64,000 nt of DNA. It comes from Methanobrevibacter sp. Lineage in GTDB: Archaea > Methanobacteriota > Methanobacteria > Methanobacteriales > Methanobacteriaceae. Each line of letters opens with the position of its first letter. The stretch's first letter is position 1. The translations under genes and the position numbers were made by a program. The notes below the pieces were generated by a model that saw only the letters and a program-made list of their open reading frames with translations, searched no databases and was not told the DNA's origin. The DNA lies in contig JAFQXD010000062.1 in NCBI GenBank assembly GCA_017407115.1, positions 44,804 to 108,803 on the forward strand, written 5' to 3'. Below, piece by piece: positions 1 through 8,613 of the stretch.

Positions 1-191
1 TTACAAGAAACTAATTTATAACTAATGAATCCATATGTATTAAAACAATGTAATCCGTTAATGCAAAATGTCGTCGGATAATGAATTCCTGATGATTTAA
101 AATGAAGAGTCTTCACTCAAAATGGTGAATTATGATGCCAAATGCAAAGCATATTAATAAAAAAAATAGAAGTGTAAGTAGATTGGAAAAT
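1..191. other. Non-coding left edge
   Basis: AT-rich stretch downstream of the broken adhesin gene. I see no gene, RNA or clear repeat in it. A gene reaching in from the left cannot be excluded, but no long open frame crosses the edge. Confidence 0.5.
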
Positions 192-975
192 CTACTTAAC
201 AGTAATTTTTGCTTTTACATATTTTACATTGTAGTACTTGCTACCGCCATACTTAACCACAGCAGTGAAAGTACCTTTCCCCATCAAGTTGGTTATTTTA
301 AATGTGGCCTGACCTTTACTGTTGGTTTTGACTTTGTAGTAAATCTTGTTAACATTCAAAATAACCCATTTGTTTTTCATTACTTTGTTCTGATTGGTTT
401 TCAAAGTAACTGTGTAGGTCTTGGTTTTTAGAGACCTTTTGAAAGCCTTATTAGGTACGATCAGTTTTGGGTAGGCTTTATTGACTTTAACACTGACAGT
501 TTTAGCGGATTTGGTATAGTTGGCATTTCCTGCAAAGGACAATGTAGCAGAGTATGTCTTTATAGGCACCAATCCATTTGTAGAAAATTTGACTTGGCCG
601 TTTTTATCCGTGGTTTTAACATCAGCCCTGCCATTTGAAAATTTAACTGTTATTTTAACTCCACTCAATGGATTTCCATTACTGTCCTTTAAAGTAGCAA
701 CAATGTATTTACCGCCATTGTAAAAAGTAGTTACTGAAGATGCATTTAGCTTCTGCCCCCATTTTCAAAGCATCTTCACTTTTTAGATTGTTTCCATCAC
801 TAATTGAATTTTCAGTTACATTATTCTCAACTGCACTTAACTGAGGTGTAATTACATCATCCGCCGAATCAGCCCCTAATGCAGTCACATTACTGTCGCT
901 TGTCGCACAAACTGCACCAATCATCAAGAAAAACAGTAAGAATAATATTATAAATATTATTTTTTTATAACCTAT
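192..975 (-). pseudogene. Broken adhesin-like secreted protein
   Basis: Remnant of a small surface protein of the adhesin-like kind common in gut Methanobrevibacter. The 5' part encodes a hydrophobic signal segment rich in Ile, Leu and Phe that ends near VCAT, then a Ser/Asp/Asn-rich linker. The 3' part (192-about 740) encodes a lysine-rich beta-type region with Ig-like/Big-type phrases (KDSNGNPLSGVKITVKF, TNGLVPIKTYSATLSF). The two halves lie in different frames: one extra base just after the codons for GAEAK (near 743-748) breaks the reading, and skipping it joins the halves as AEAK-ASSVTTFYNGGKYIVATL. The natural start at 973-975 reads ATA, not ATG, yet it sits 5 bases after GGTG exactly as the ATG of hypD does. 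Two lesions argue for a dead gene. A single sequencing error would explain the frameshift but not the ATA. Confidence 0.75.
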
Positions 976-1090
976 ATTAACACCAGCTAAGATGTATTAT
1001 TCTAATTTTAAAAACCATTATCATTTTTATTCAACTATATATATTAAATATACCGTTGAGTTTATACGATTTAAAAAAAAAATATTTGAA
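976..1090. other. Upstream region of the broken adhesin gene
   Basis: AT-rich spacer between the pseudogene start and the left end of the insertion sequence. It holds the GGTG ribosome-binding remnant at 981-984 and TATA-like stretches around 1035-1050. No gene is seen. Confidence 0.4.
1086..1090. repeat. Target duplication TTGAA, left copy
   Basis: TTGAA directly outside the left inverted repeat. The same five bases follow the right repeat at 3044-3048. A 5-bp match in AT-rich DNA could be chance, but its exact placement against both ends supports a transposition scar. Confidence 0.6.
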
Positions 1091-3043
1091 GAGTTCGTCC
1101 AATAATTCAATTTTTTGATTGAATTTTTATTAAAAGGTTTTACTCTTAGAAGGAGGTTAGTGGAGTTTCAGGAGTTATTTTACACTTGAAATTTCACTCC
1201 GTTACATTTTTTTGAATTTTTAGGTTATTTAATGTTTGATTTTAGTTAATTGGGAGCTTGTTTATTTTGTGTTTGTTGTTTGGAAGTGGATTTTTATTTA
1301 TTTGTTTTTTTGTTTAAATGAGTGTTGCGTTTAGTTTTTCGTGTATTTTTTATATGTTATGTGCTATTGAACGTATTGTTAGTTCTTTTTCTGCATTTTT
1401 CATGCCTATTCTGTTTAGTTTTTGGAAATTGCGTGCGTTTCTTAGTAGTCCGAAGTGTGCTTCGTTTAGATTTGCTCTTTTTTTGTAGTAGATTTTTCCT
1501 TCAGGAGATTGGAAATCTGCTTTCATTTTCCATCTTAAATCATTGACAGGTTCGAAAATTTCTTTTACTCGGCTTTGGGTGCATTGATTTTTTACTGGGC
1601 AAGTTTTACATTTGTTTGTTGAGTATACTCTCATCCATTCGCCGTTTAGTTTTCTATCGTTTTTGTAATGTAGGTGTTCGCCCATTGGGCAGATGAATGA
1701 GTCTGTTTTCCATTCATAAATGAAATTTGCTTTGGCGAATGGTTTTTCCTTATTTTTAGGTTTGGATTTGCTGCTTTCTGCTCGATCCGGTATTAATAAT
1801 CTTATGTTGTTTTCATAAGCGTAGTTTATTACATTATCGTTCATATATCCGTTGTCTGCTACTAATACTTTGGGATTGATTCCCATTTGTATTTTTATTT
1901 CATGTAACATTTCAAATAGTTCATGAGCGTCCGTAGCATTCTGCGTTATATATTGACCAACAACCATTCCATTTTTACTGTCCACTGCAACTTGATAATT
2001 ATAATTCAAACCCATATTTCCTTTTTTATCCATCATCCACCTAGATTCCGGGTCTGTTAAACTAATAGTATGTTTTCCATCATAATTTGCTTTTAAAACA
2101 TCCAATAAATCAAGAACATAACACATATTGTCCATACTAATTAAAGCCGTTTTAAGAAGAATTAAAGCATTTTTATTCAAATTATCATTTATTTCATTGA
2201 TTAAATATTTAATTTCATCTTGTTTTTTGTTTTCATTGTAATATTGGTGGATTTTGTACCAAATACTGTTTTTACTCCAGTTTCCACCATAATCGAAAAT
2301 CAAATTTTGTAAAAATTCGATTTCTTCAATTTTGATCAAACGAAAATTATTGGAATGTGCTTTTACAATGCTGCCATCAACTGCAACGCACTCACCATCA
2401 ATCAAACCTAAATTAATCCCCAAAATCACAGTGTAATGGAAAAATGCATTGATTAACAATGTATGTTCCTGTAAAAACAAATGAATAATGGATTTCTTAG
2501 GTTTCTTATCATTCAAGATATAATTAACTGATTCATCATTATTATTTATCCAATCAGCCAATTTTCTACAACTAAATCGACTATTATAAACTCCATAAAC
2601 AACAAATCCTAATAATTCATCCAAATAATATTTTTTTGGCCTTCCCTGATTCTTAAAATCATCTTTAAATAGTAATGGAAAATCACGTTTAAAATTACTT
2701 ACTAACTTTTTAACGGTGAAAACAATGTTGTCCTTATTCAAATTCTGTCCAGAAAATGCATATGTAAAAATAGCCTGTTCACAAGTAGTATTATCATAAA
2801 CTAAAGTCATAAATATCAAAACACCTAAACATTTTCACAAAACCAAAACATTTAAGTGTCACAAAATACATAAAAATAAATTGTGAGGAGGTTTTGGTTT
2901 TTGTTGTCCTAAATAACTATTTATCTTCTCACATATTTATAATTAACTACTTTTTAGAAATTAATATTCAAAATAAGTAAATTTACAAGAAAAAATTAAT
3001 AAAAAAATAAAAAATTAGAAAAAATTATTTATTGGACAGACTC
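1091..3043 (-). mobile_element. IS1182-like insertion sequence
   Basis: An element of about 1.95 kb bounded by 15-bp imperfect terminal inverted repeats: 1091-1105 begins GAGTTCGTCC and 3029-3043, read on the other strand, begins GAGTCTGTCC. They match at 13 of 15 positions. The same 5 bases TTGAA lie directly outside both ends (1086-1090 and 3044-3048), as a target-site duplication would. It carries one transposase gene on the minus strand, with non-coding flanks of about 240 bp (1106-1349) and 210 bp (2820-3028). Ends and duplication were read by eye. The family assignment rests on the transposase. Confidence 0.8.
1350..2810 (-). CDS. IS1182-family DDE transposase
   Basis: Transposase of about 486 residues, full length for the IS1182 group. 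An N-terminal DUF772-like region (GRPKKYYLDELLGFVVYGVY, CRKLADWI) is followed by a DDE catalytic domain: the first Asp in CVAVDGSIVKAH, the second in KVLVADNGYMND, and a C-terminal segment with ICPMGEHLHY and a CKTCPVKNQC cysteine cluster as in IS1182 relatives. It ends with HFGLLRNARNF...IRSIAHNI. I chose the ATG at 2810 (MTLVYDN) over an upstream TTG at 2819. There is no internal stop, so the gene may be active. It lies inside the inverted repeats and reads toward the broken adhesin gene. Confidence 0.9.
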   Translation of the reverse strand: MTLVYDNTTCEQAIFTYAFSGQNLNKDNIVFTVKKLVSNFKRDFPLLFKDDFKNQGRPKKYYLDELLGFVVYGVYNSRFSCRKLADWINNNDESVNYILNDKKPKKSIIHLFLQEHTLLINAFFHYTVILGINLGLIDGECVAVDGSIVKAHSNNFRLIKIEEIEFLQNLIFDYGGNWSKNSIWYKIHQYYNENKKQDEIKYLINEINDNLNKNALILLKTALISMDNMCYVLDLLDVLKANYDGKHTISLTDPESRWMMDKKGNMGLNYNYQVAVDSKNGMVVGQYITQNATDAHELFEMLHEIKIQMGINPKVLVADNGYMNDNVINYAYENNIRLLIPDRAESSKSKPKNKEKPFAKANFIYEWKTDSFICPMGEHLHYKNDRKLNGEWMRVYSTNKCKTCPVKNQCTQSRVKEIFEPVNDLRWKMKADFQSPEGKIYYKKRANLNEAHFGLLRNARNFQKLNRIGMKNAEKELTIRSIAHNI

Positions 3044-3126
3044 TTGAAATTGGATTATGAAATAAATTAAAGAAATATTCTAATACTTAAAACAAACACT
3101 TTTTAGAACTGACCACTATTTGATTC

Positions 3127-3162
3127 AAATGTAATACTTAGTAACTAAACTGTATTACATTT
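3127..3162. promoter_or_regulatory. Inverted repeat with 11-bp arms
   Basis: AAATGTAATAC at 3127-3137 is mirrored by GTATTACATTT at 3152-3162, with a 14-base spacer. The arms are perfect. The centre lies 35 bp upstream of the centre of the first of three 18-bp palindromes. It could be an operator for a dimeric regulator or a DNA-level hairpin. Confidence 0.5.
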
Positions 3163-3170
3163 AAATAATA

Positions 3171-3244
3171 AGTATATAAATTTATACTAAAATAATTAAG
3201 TATAATTTATTATACTAAACCTATTAAGTATATTTTTTTATACT
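3171..3244. promoter_or_regulatory. Three 18-bp palindromes at a 28-bp period
   Basis: Three near-identical palindromes of the form AGTATA-N6-TATACT: 3171-3188, 3199-3216 and 3227-3244. Outer arms are the same in each and only the AT-only centre varies. Starts are exactly 28 bp apart both times. The last one ends 29 bp before the ATG at 3274. Regular spacing suggests cooperative binding by a dimeric regulator across the promoter, possibly autoregulation. The outer arms resemble TATA boxes, so the sites may also overlap the core promoter. Confidence 0.6.
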
Positions 3245-3273
3245 AGTAAAACAAATATAATTATGTGATTTGC

Positions 3274-4455
3274 ATGAATTCAAAACCTTTATTTTTACAT
3301 GACGATTTAGATGAATATTTCTACAACAGAAAAAATGACATAAAAAAATTAAAATACCAAATAAATTCATTAAACTACTCTTTACCCCAGCAAATACTAC
3401 TAACAGGATATAGAGGCGTGGGAAAAACATATCTTCTAAAAAAAATAATGACCGAAATAGAATCCAATATCATATGCACATATATTGACATAGCACAAAT
3501 CTATGCACAAGAAGAAAATGAATTAACAAAAGAAACAGCCCTTATTGAACTTCTAAAAGAAATGAACAAAAGTATACAAGCAAATAACTATAAAAATAAA
3601 TACAAAGCAAAAATAACAGAATTAATAGATAATCTAAAACTTAAAAAATATGATTTTCACGACATAACAGAAATACTTAACATTCCAATCCCAAAAACTG
3701 AAACAAATTATAGGAAATTAAGTCAATTTGTAATGGAATTTCCACAAAAAATAGTTGATGAAATAGATGAAATAAACGGATTTGTGATAATCATAGATGA
3801 ATTCCAAATGCTAAAAAAAATAAATGATTTAGAGAAATTATTTTGGCTAATACGAAGCTACAGTCAAACACAACATAATGTTTCTTATATATTCACAGGG
3901 TCCATATCACGAAGCTCTGAAATCCTAAATGAAATAAACGGTGAAAGTGGACCCTTTGGAGGTAGACTACAACAAATAACAATCAACCCATTCACTAAAG
4001 AAGAGACAAAATCTTATTTCAAAGACAAAATGAGTGAAATAAACTTCACAGAAGACGGATTTGAAAGATTCTACAAATGTACTCGAGGAATACCTCTATA
4101 CATAAATAGTTTCTACAATGTAATGGATAGTAATCAATTATATACTCCAGAAATTGTAAAAGAAACATTTTTCACAAATATGGAACAAATTTTAATAATG
4201 TGGATAAAAGTTTGGAGTAGTTTAAACGATAATGAAAAAAATATAGTCAAACAATTAGTTGATGAAGACTCATTAACATGGAGTGAATTACTTGAAAAAA
4301 CAAGCATATCTAGAGGGACATTCAACAAATACTTGACAAACCTAAAATATAAAGGAATATTGAACTACACAAAGAAAAAATACTCCATTGAAGACGAAAT
4401 GCTAAAAACTTGGTTAAAACATGAAAAAGAGGTTTATGGAATTTATCCATTATAA
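3274..4455 (+). CDS. Archaeal ATPase (STAND/ATPase_2-like) with winged helix
   Basis: P-loop ATPase of 393 residues related to the archaeal ATPase family (Pfam ATPase_2 type). Walker A is GYRGVGKTYLL at about 45-55. Walker B is GFVIIIDEFQML near 175. A sensor-type stretch YIFTGSISRS follows, and a GRLQQITINPFTKEE segment is typical of the family. The C-terminal 80 residues look like a winged helix (LTWSELLEKTSISRGTFNKY, LKYKGILNY). Such proteins are often linked to mobile elements or regulation, but their substrate is unknown. I take the ATG at 3274, preceded by GTGATTTGC, over a GTG at 3265. It stands alone between an IS and a convergent oxidoreductase gene, under an unusual array of palindromes. 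Confidence 0.8.
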   Translation: MNSKPLFLHDDLDEYFYNRKNDIKKLKYQINSLNYSLPQQILLTGYRGVGKTYLLKKIMTEIESNIICTYIDIAQIYAQEENELTKETALIELLKEMNKSIQANNYKNKYKAKITELIDNLKLKKYDFHDITEILNIPIPKTETNYRKLSQFVMEFPQKIVDEIDEINGFVIIIDEFQMLKKINDLEKLFWLIRSYSQTQHNVSYIFTGSISRSSEILNEINGESGPFGGRLQQITINPFTKEETKSYFKDKMSEINFTEDGFERFYKCTRGIPLYINSFYNVMDSNQLYTPEIVKETFFTNMEQILIMWIKVWSSLNDNEKNIVKQLVDEDSLTWSELLEKTSISRGTFNKYLTNLKYKGILNYTKKKYSIEDEMLKTWLKHEKEVYGIYPL

Positions 4456-4461
4456 CCCCAA

Positions 4462-5460
4462 CTAATATTTAAAACAAGTACTAGTTTTTTTAGAATAACA
4501 ATTATTGCAGCTTTGACAAATCGCCACCCCTTCACCATTTGCCTTCCAATCTGCCAAAAAGTCCGGTTGTGCTACAAATGGCTTTGACATTGAAACGAAT
4601 TCCACATTGGAATTATTCAACACATCATTAATTTTAGCCATTTCCCTTAAAGATCCGCCCAGAACTACAGGAATATCAACTGCATCTATCAACTCATCAA
4701 CATAAACTAAAAACGGATGTTTAACACCCTTATCATAAATTTGAGATATTGTTCTTGCAGTCAATTGTATGCTGTCCGCACCTGCCTTTTCAAGTTCGCA
4801 TGCAATGGCAATGCTTTCATCTGATGTGATTCCACCTTTTCTCACATCCCACGGGTTGATTCTGCAGCCCACATGCATATCCATTGTCTTTTTAATGACT
4901 TTAATTATTTCAGAAGAAATCCTTACGCGGTTTTCTGTATTTCCCCCATATTTGTCATTTCTTTGGTTGAAATACGGATTCATGAAACGAGCCAGATAGA
5001 AATTGTTTCCCATATTGATTTGGATTCCATCAAAGCCTGCAAATGAGAACTTTTTGGCGGCCATTATGACTTCAGCCTGCAACTTTCTAATTCCCTCTTC
5101 GGAAATGTCGTTTGCCTCAACCTTTTGGTTTACACCATCATCATAGTAGAAAAATGCCAACTGGCCTAAAATAGGCACATCATAGTTATGAACAATGTCG
5201 CTGACCATCTTATAATCTTTAATGAATCCCCTATAGTTCAAATTTGTCGAATACGGGAAAAACCTGTCTTTATGGTCAAGCGCAAAAATTTCAGATACTA
5301 TCAAACCTGTACCGCTGCTTGCAATCTTTTCGTATCTCTCAAAAATCTCAGGAGTTAAAAATCCCCCTTCAGCAGTTTCGGTTTCCCAAGTACCAGTCCT
5401 TACAATTCTGCTTTTAAGATTAAAATCACCAAATTTACATTCATCAAAAATATCTTTCAT
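4462..5460 (-). CDS. Old Yellow Enzyme-family NADH:flavin oxidoreductase
   Basis: FMN-dependent TIM-barrel oxidoreductase of about 332 residues. Family signatures are KSRIVRTGTWE at the N-terminus, GFDGIQINMG, the substrate-side motif FMNPYFNQRNDKYGG followed by NRVRISSEII, and the phosphate-binding end VLGGSLRE. At the extreme C-terminus is a cysteine cluster, CQSCNNCYSKKTSTC, which may hold an iron-sulfur cluster as in 2,4-dienoyl-CoA-reductase-like members; the protein ends directly after it and lacks their second flavin/NAD domain. The physiological substrate is unknown. I use the ATG at 5460 (MKDIFDECK) over a GTG at 5469. It lies downstream of pycB on the same strand with about 40 bp between. 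Confidence 0.82.
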   Translation of the reverse strand: MKDIFDECKFGDFNLKSRIVRTGTWETETAEGGFLTPEIFERYEKIASSGTGLIVSEIFALDHKDRFFPYSTNLNYRGFIKDYKMVSDIVHNYDVPILGQLAFFYYDDGVNQKVEANDISEEGIRKLQAEVIMAAKKFSFAGFDGIQINMGNNFYLARFMNPYFNQRNDKYGGNTENRVRISSEIIKVIKKTMDMHVGCRINPWDVRKGGITSDESIAIACELEKAGADSIQLTARTISQIYDKGVKHPFLVYVDELIDAVDIPVVLGGSLREMAKINDVLNNSNVEFVSMSKPFVAQPDFLADWKANGEGVAICQSCNNCYSKKTSTCFKY

Positions 5461-5503
5461 AAAAATCACAACAAAACTGTTAAAAAAAAAGAAATGAAAA
5501 TGG

Positions 5504-7213
5504 TTATTCCTCTTTAATAACCATTAAACCTTGACCTATGGATACTGCATCACCAGGTTCTACAAGGATTTCAGTGACAACACCGTCTTTTTCAGCTTCG
5601 ATGTTGTTTTCCATTTTCATAGCTTCGATAACACATATCGGAGTTCCAACAGTAACTTTATCTCCAACTTCTACAGATAACTTAATTACCATACCTTGCA
5701 TTGCAGACAATACTGTATCATCGTCATATTCAACATCCTCTTCCTCTTCGATGCTGACCAATCCAGTAGGCATGATTGTAACGTCAAATATATCCCCATC
5801 AACTTCAACGCTGTATTCGGTAGGAATGACTTCAGTAACATCAGGATCAGTGACTGGTGGACATAGGGTTTCTTCTTCAGCTTCACCTTTAAGGAATTTT
5901 GGAGCTATTGGAGGATATAATGCATAGGTCAATGCATCTTCGTCAGATTTGACAAAACCTTTTTCTTCTCCTTCTTTTTTGAATTTTTCAAATTCCCCTT
6001 CAAGCAAATCTGCAGGTCTGCAGGTAATTACCTCTTCATCTCCAATGATTTTTTTAGAAATTTCAGGATCAACTGGAGCTGGTGATTTACCATACATTCC
6101 TTTCATATATTCCTTAACTTCGTTGGATACTGTTTTATATCTTTCTCCACCTAAAACGTTCATTACAGATTGAATACCTACAATTTGACTTGTCGGAGTT
6201 ACAAGAGGAGGATATCCCATATCTTTTCTAACCCTTGGCATTTCATCCAAAACATCGTTGTATCTGTCGATGGCACCTTGTTCCTTGAGTTGTGAAATGA
6301 GGTTTGAAAGCATTCCACCAGGAATTTGATATAGCAATACGTCAGTATCTACACTTTCAGAGATTGGATCAAGAATGCAGTGATATTTGTCTTTGATATC
6401 CTCAAAGTATTTTTTAATATGAGTCAATAAGTTTAAATCAAGTTCAGGGTCAAATTCAGTTCCTTGAAGAGCTGCTACAATACTTTCGGTAGGAGGCTGA
6501 CTTGTTCCCCAAGCAAGAGGTGAAATTGCTGTATCCAAAATGTCAACGCCAGCTTGACATGCCGCATAGTAACTGATTGGAGTCATACCACTGGTACAGT
6601 GACAGTGCAAATCAACAAGCAAGCCTGTTTCTTCTTTTAATTTTGAAACCAAATCATAAGCAGCAGTAGGAGTTATTAAACCAGCCATATCCTTAATAGC
6701 TACTGAATCACAATCAAGCGCTTCCAATTCTTTTGCAAGGTCTACGAAATCATCTAAAGTATGTACCGGACTTATAGTATAACTTATAGTACCCTGTACA
6801 TGTGCACCCTGGTCTTTTGCTACTTTGATTGCTTTTTCCATGTTTCTTATATCGTTTAAAGCATCAAAAATCCTGAAAATATCCACACCGTTCTCATAAG
6901 ACTTTTCGACAAATTTGGTTACCACATCATCAGGATAGTGTTTGTAACCTACTAAATTTTGTCCCCTCAAAAGCATTTGAATTGGAGTTTTGTTAAATTC
7001 AGATTTTAATTGCCTTAATCTTTCCCATGGATCTTCATTTAAATATCTAATACAAGTATCAAAAGTAGCTCCACCCCAAGCTTCAACAGAGAAATATCCC
7101 ACATTGTCCATCTCTTCAGCAATAGGAATCATATCCCTAGTTCTCATCCTAGTTGCAAGCAAAGATTGGTGAGCATCACGAAGTGCTGTTTCTGTAAATC
7201 TTACTTTTGCCAT
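5504..7213 (-). CDS. pycB: Pyruvate carboxylase subunit B
   Basis: Biotin-carrying carboxyltransferase subunit of 569 residues that passes CO2 from carboxybiotin to pyruvate to give oxaloacetate, the entry to the incomplete reductive TCA path in methanogens. The N-terminal DRE-TIM barrel opens with TETALRDAHQSLLATRMR and carries the metal/pyruvate site (AWGGATFDTCIRYL, LVDLHCHCTSGMT). A conserved PYC/OADA domain follows, and the C-terminal biotinyl domain has EAMKMEN with the biotin Lys near residue 533. The two-subunit (A+B) form is usual in methanogens; the biotin carboxylase subunit pycA is not in this window. The ATG at 7213 is preceded by GAGGTG. OADA of a sodium pump has the same domain plan, but no pump subunits are nearby. 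Confidence 0.92.
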   Translation of the reverse strand: MAKVRFTETALRDAHQSLLATRMRTRDMIPIAEEMDNVGYFSVEAWGGATFDTCIRYLNEDPWERLRQLKSEFNKTPIQMLLRGQNLVGYKHYPDDVVTKFVEKSYENGVDIFRIFDALNDIRNMEKAIKVAKDQGAHVQGTISYTISPVHTLDDFVDLAKELEALDCDSVAIKDMAGLITPTAAYDLVSKLKEETGLLVDLHCHCTSGMTPISYYAACQAGVDILDTAISPLAWGTSQPPTESIVAALQGTEFDPELDLNLLTHIKKYFEDIKDKYHCILDPISESVDTDVLLYQIPGGMLSNLISQLKEQGAIDRYNDVLDEMPRVRKDMGYPPLVTPTSQIVGIQSVMNVLGGERYKTVSNEVKEYMKGMYGKSPAPVDPEISKKIIGDEEVITCRPADLLEGEFEKFKKEGEEKGFVKSDEDALTYALYPPIAPKFLKGEAEEETLCPPVTDPDVTEVIPTEYSVEVDGDIFDVTIMPTGLVSIEEEEDVEYDDDTVLSAMQGMVIKLSVEVGDKVTVGTPICVIEAMKMENNIEAEKDGVVTEILVEPGDAVSIGQGLMVIKEE

Positions 7214-7371
7214 TCTTTTACACCTCTTTTAAATTTTATTTAAATAGTAATCATAAAATATTCAACTATAATATATGTTTTTGATATTATATAAATTAAA
7301 TATAAAAAAGAGAGCAATAATTCAAAAAAAATGAAATATGTAAAAAAAGTAAAAAAAGAAGGATTGAAAAA

Positions 7372-8466
7372 TTATCTTTCTAATTCACCAGAAATGAATT
7401 TTTCAACATTTTCGTATGCTACATCATCATCATACTGAACAGGAGGATGTTTCATGGTATATGAAGATATTGAAGTCAATTGACCGCCGATACCTCTTTC
7501 TAAACCAAGTTTGCAACATCTTACTGCATCAATGACACATCCTGCAGAGTTTGGAGAGTCTTCAACGCTTAATCTGAGTTCAATGTTCATTGGAACATCA
7601 CCGAATGTGCGGCCTTCCATTCTGAGGAAACATAACTTGTTATCGTTTTGCCATGGAACGTAATCACTTGGTCCAATGTGAATGTCCCTATCATCCATTC
7701 TTTCATCTAAGACTGATTGAACAGCTTCAGTTTTGGATTCTTTTTTGGAATCAAGTCTTTCACGATTGAGCATATTTAAGAAATCAGTATTTCCACCTGT
7801 GTTGATTTGATAAGTTTTATCTAATTTTACTCCTCTATCCATAAATAAACTAGCCAGTGTTCTGTGAGTAATAGTAGCTCCGATTTGAGCCTTAATATCA
7901 TCCCCAACCATTGGAATTCCTTTTTCTCTGAATTTTGCATCCCATTCGTCATCACTTACGATAAATACGGGCATACAATTTACATATGCAATTCCTGCAT
8001 CAAGTGCGCATTGAGCATAATATCTTGCAGCTTCTTCAGATCCTACAGGCAAATAATTCACCAATATTTCAGCGCCGCTTTCCTTTAAAACAGAAACGAC
8101 ATCTACAGGTTCAGCATCACTAACTACAAAAGTATATTCATCGTCATAATTTGACATGTGCTCAGCAACACCATCTAAAACATGACCCATACTTACTTTA
8201 ACATCATATTTTGGAATGTCTTTTTGGAAAACTGTTGTACAGTTAGGTTTTGCAAAAATTGCTTCATCAATAGTTTTTCCGACTTTCCTTGCATCTACAT
8301 CAAAAGCTGCAACAACATCAATGTCACTAGGCTCGTATCCGCCGATTTCCCAGTGCATAAGTCCTATTGCATCTTCTGGCTTTTTACCATCATAATAATG
8401 AATTCCTTGAATAAGTGAACTTGCACAGTTACCCATTCCCACAATAGCTATTTTAATCTTATCCAA
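7372..8466 (-). CDS. ino1: Myo-inositol-1-phosphate synthase
   Basis: NAD-dependent enzyme of about 364 residues that converts glucose 6-phosphate to inositol 1-phosphate, used by archaea for archaetidylinositol lipids. An N-terminal Rossmann motif reads IAIVGMGNCASSLIQG. The family's central motifs follow: VLVNYLPVGSEEA, a GDDIKAQIGATITHRTLA segment around the active-site lysine, and NTGGNTDFLNM with lysines beyond. Length fits the archaeal/actinobacterial type. A GTG at 8475 would be part of the GGTG ribosome binding site, so I prefer the TTG at 8466 (MDKIKIAIVGMG), placed 6 bases after GGTG. It is divergent from the DGGGP synthase gene, another membrane-lipid enzyme, across a 147-bp shared promoter region. 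Confidence 0.88.
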   Translation of the reverse strand: MDKIKIAIVGMGNCASSLIQGIHYYDGKKPEDAIGLMHWEIGGYEPSDIDVVAAFDVDARKVGKTIDEAIFAKPNCTTVFQKDIPKYDVKVSMGHVLDGVAEHMSNYDDEYTFVVSDAEPVDVVSVLKESGAEILVNYLPVGSEEAARYYAQCALDAGIAYVNCMPVFIVSDDEWDAKFREKGIPMVGDDIKAQIGATITHRTLASLFMDRGVKLDKTYQINTGGNTDFLNMLNRERLDSKKESKTEAVQSVLDERMDDRDIHIGPSDYVPWQNDNKLCFLRMEGRTFGDVPMNIELRLSVEDSPNSAGCVIDAVRCCKLGLERGIGGQLTSISSYTMKHPPVQYDDDVAYENVEKFISGELER

Positions 8467-8613
8467 ATTTAACACCAGCTAATATGTTTATAAAAATAAA
8501 TTATATAGATATGTTATACTGTATACTTTATAAAATTATGGTTTAATCACTAAATCTTATTAACAATATTAAACATAATAATTTTATAATATTATTTTAA
8601 AAAGGAGAAAAAA

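Larger units (their letters stand above)
3049..3264. other. Regulatory region before the ATPase gene
   Basis: A non-coding stretch densely packed with palindromes: one 11-bp-arm inverted repeat and three 18-bp palindromes, listed separately. It is the only space available for the promoter of the ATPase gene that starts at 3274. Confidence 0.6.

Noticed and set aside
132..723. Plus-strand open frames opposite the broken adhesin gene
   Set aside because: They lie antisense to a region with clear adhesin-type protein signal and show no family likeness or ribosome binding site.
1150..1203. Possible hairpin GGAGTTTCA...TGAAATTTCACTCC inside the IS
   Set aside because: The arms do not pair in register; only short fragments match.
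5538..5927. Plus-strand Ser/Thr-rich frame opposite pycB
   Set aside because: It is antisense to the acidic linker and biotinyl domain of a well-supported gene.
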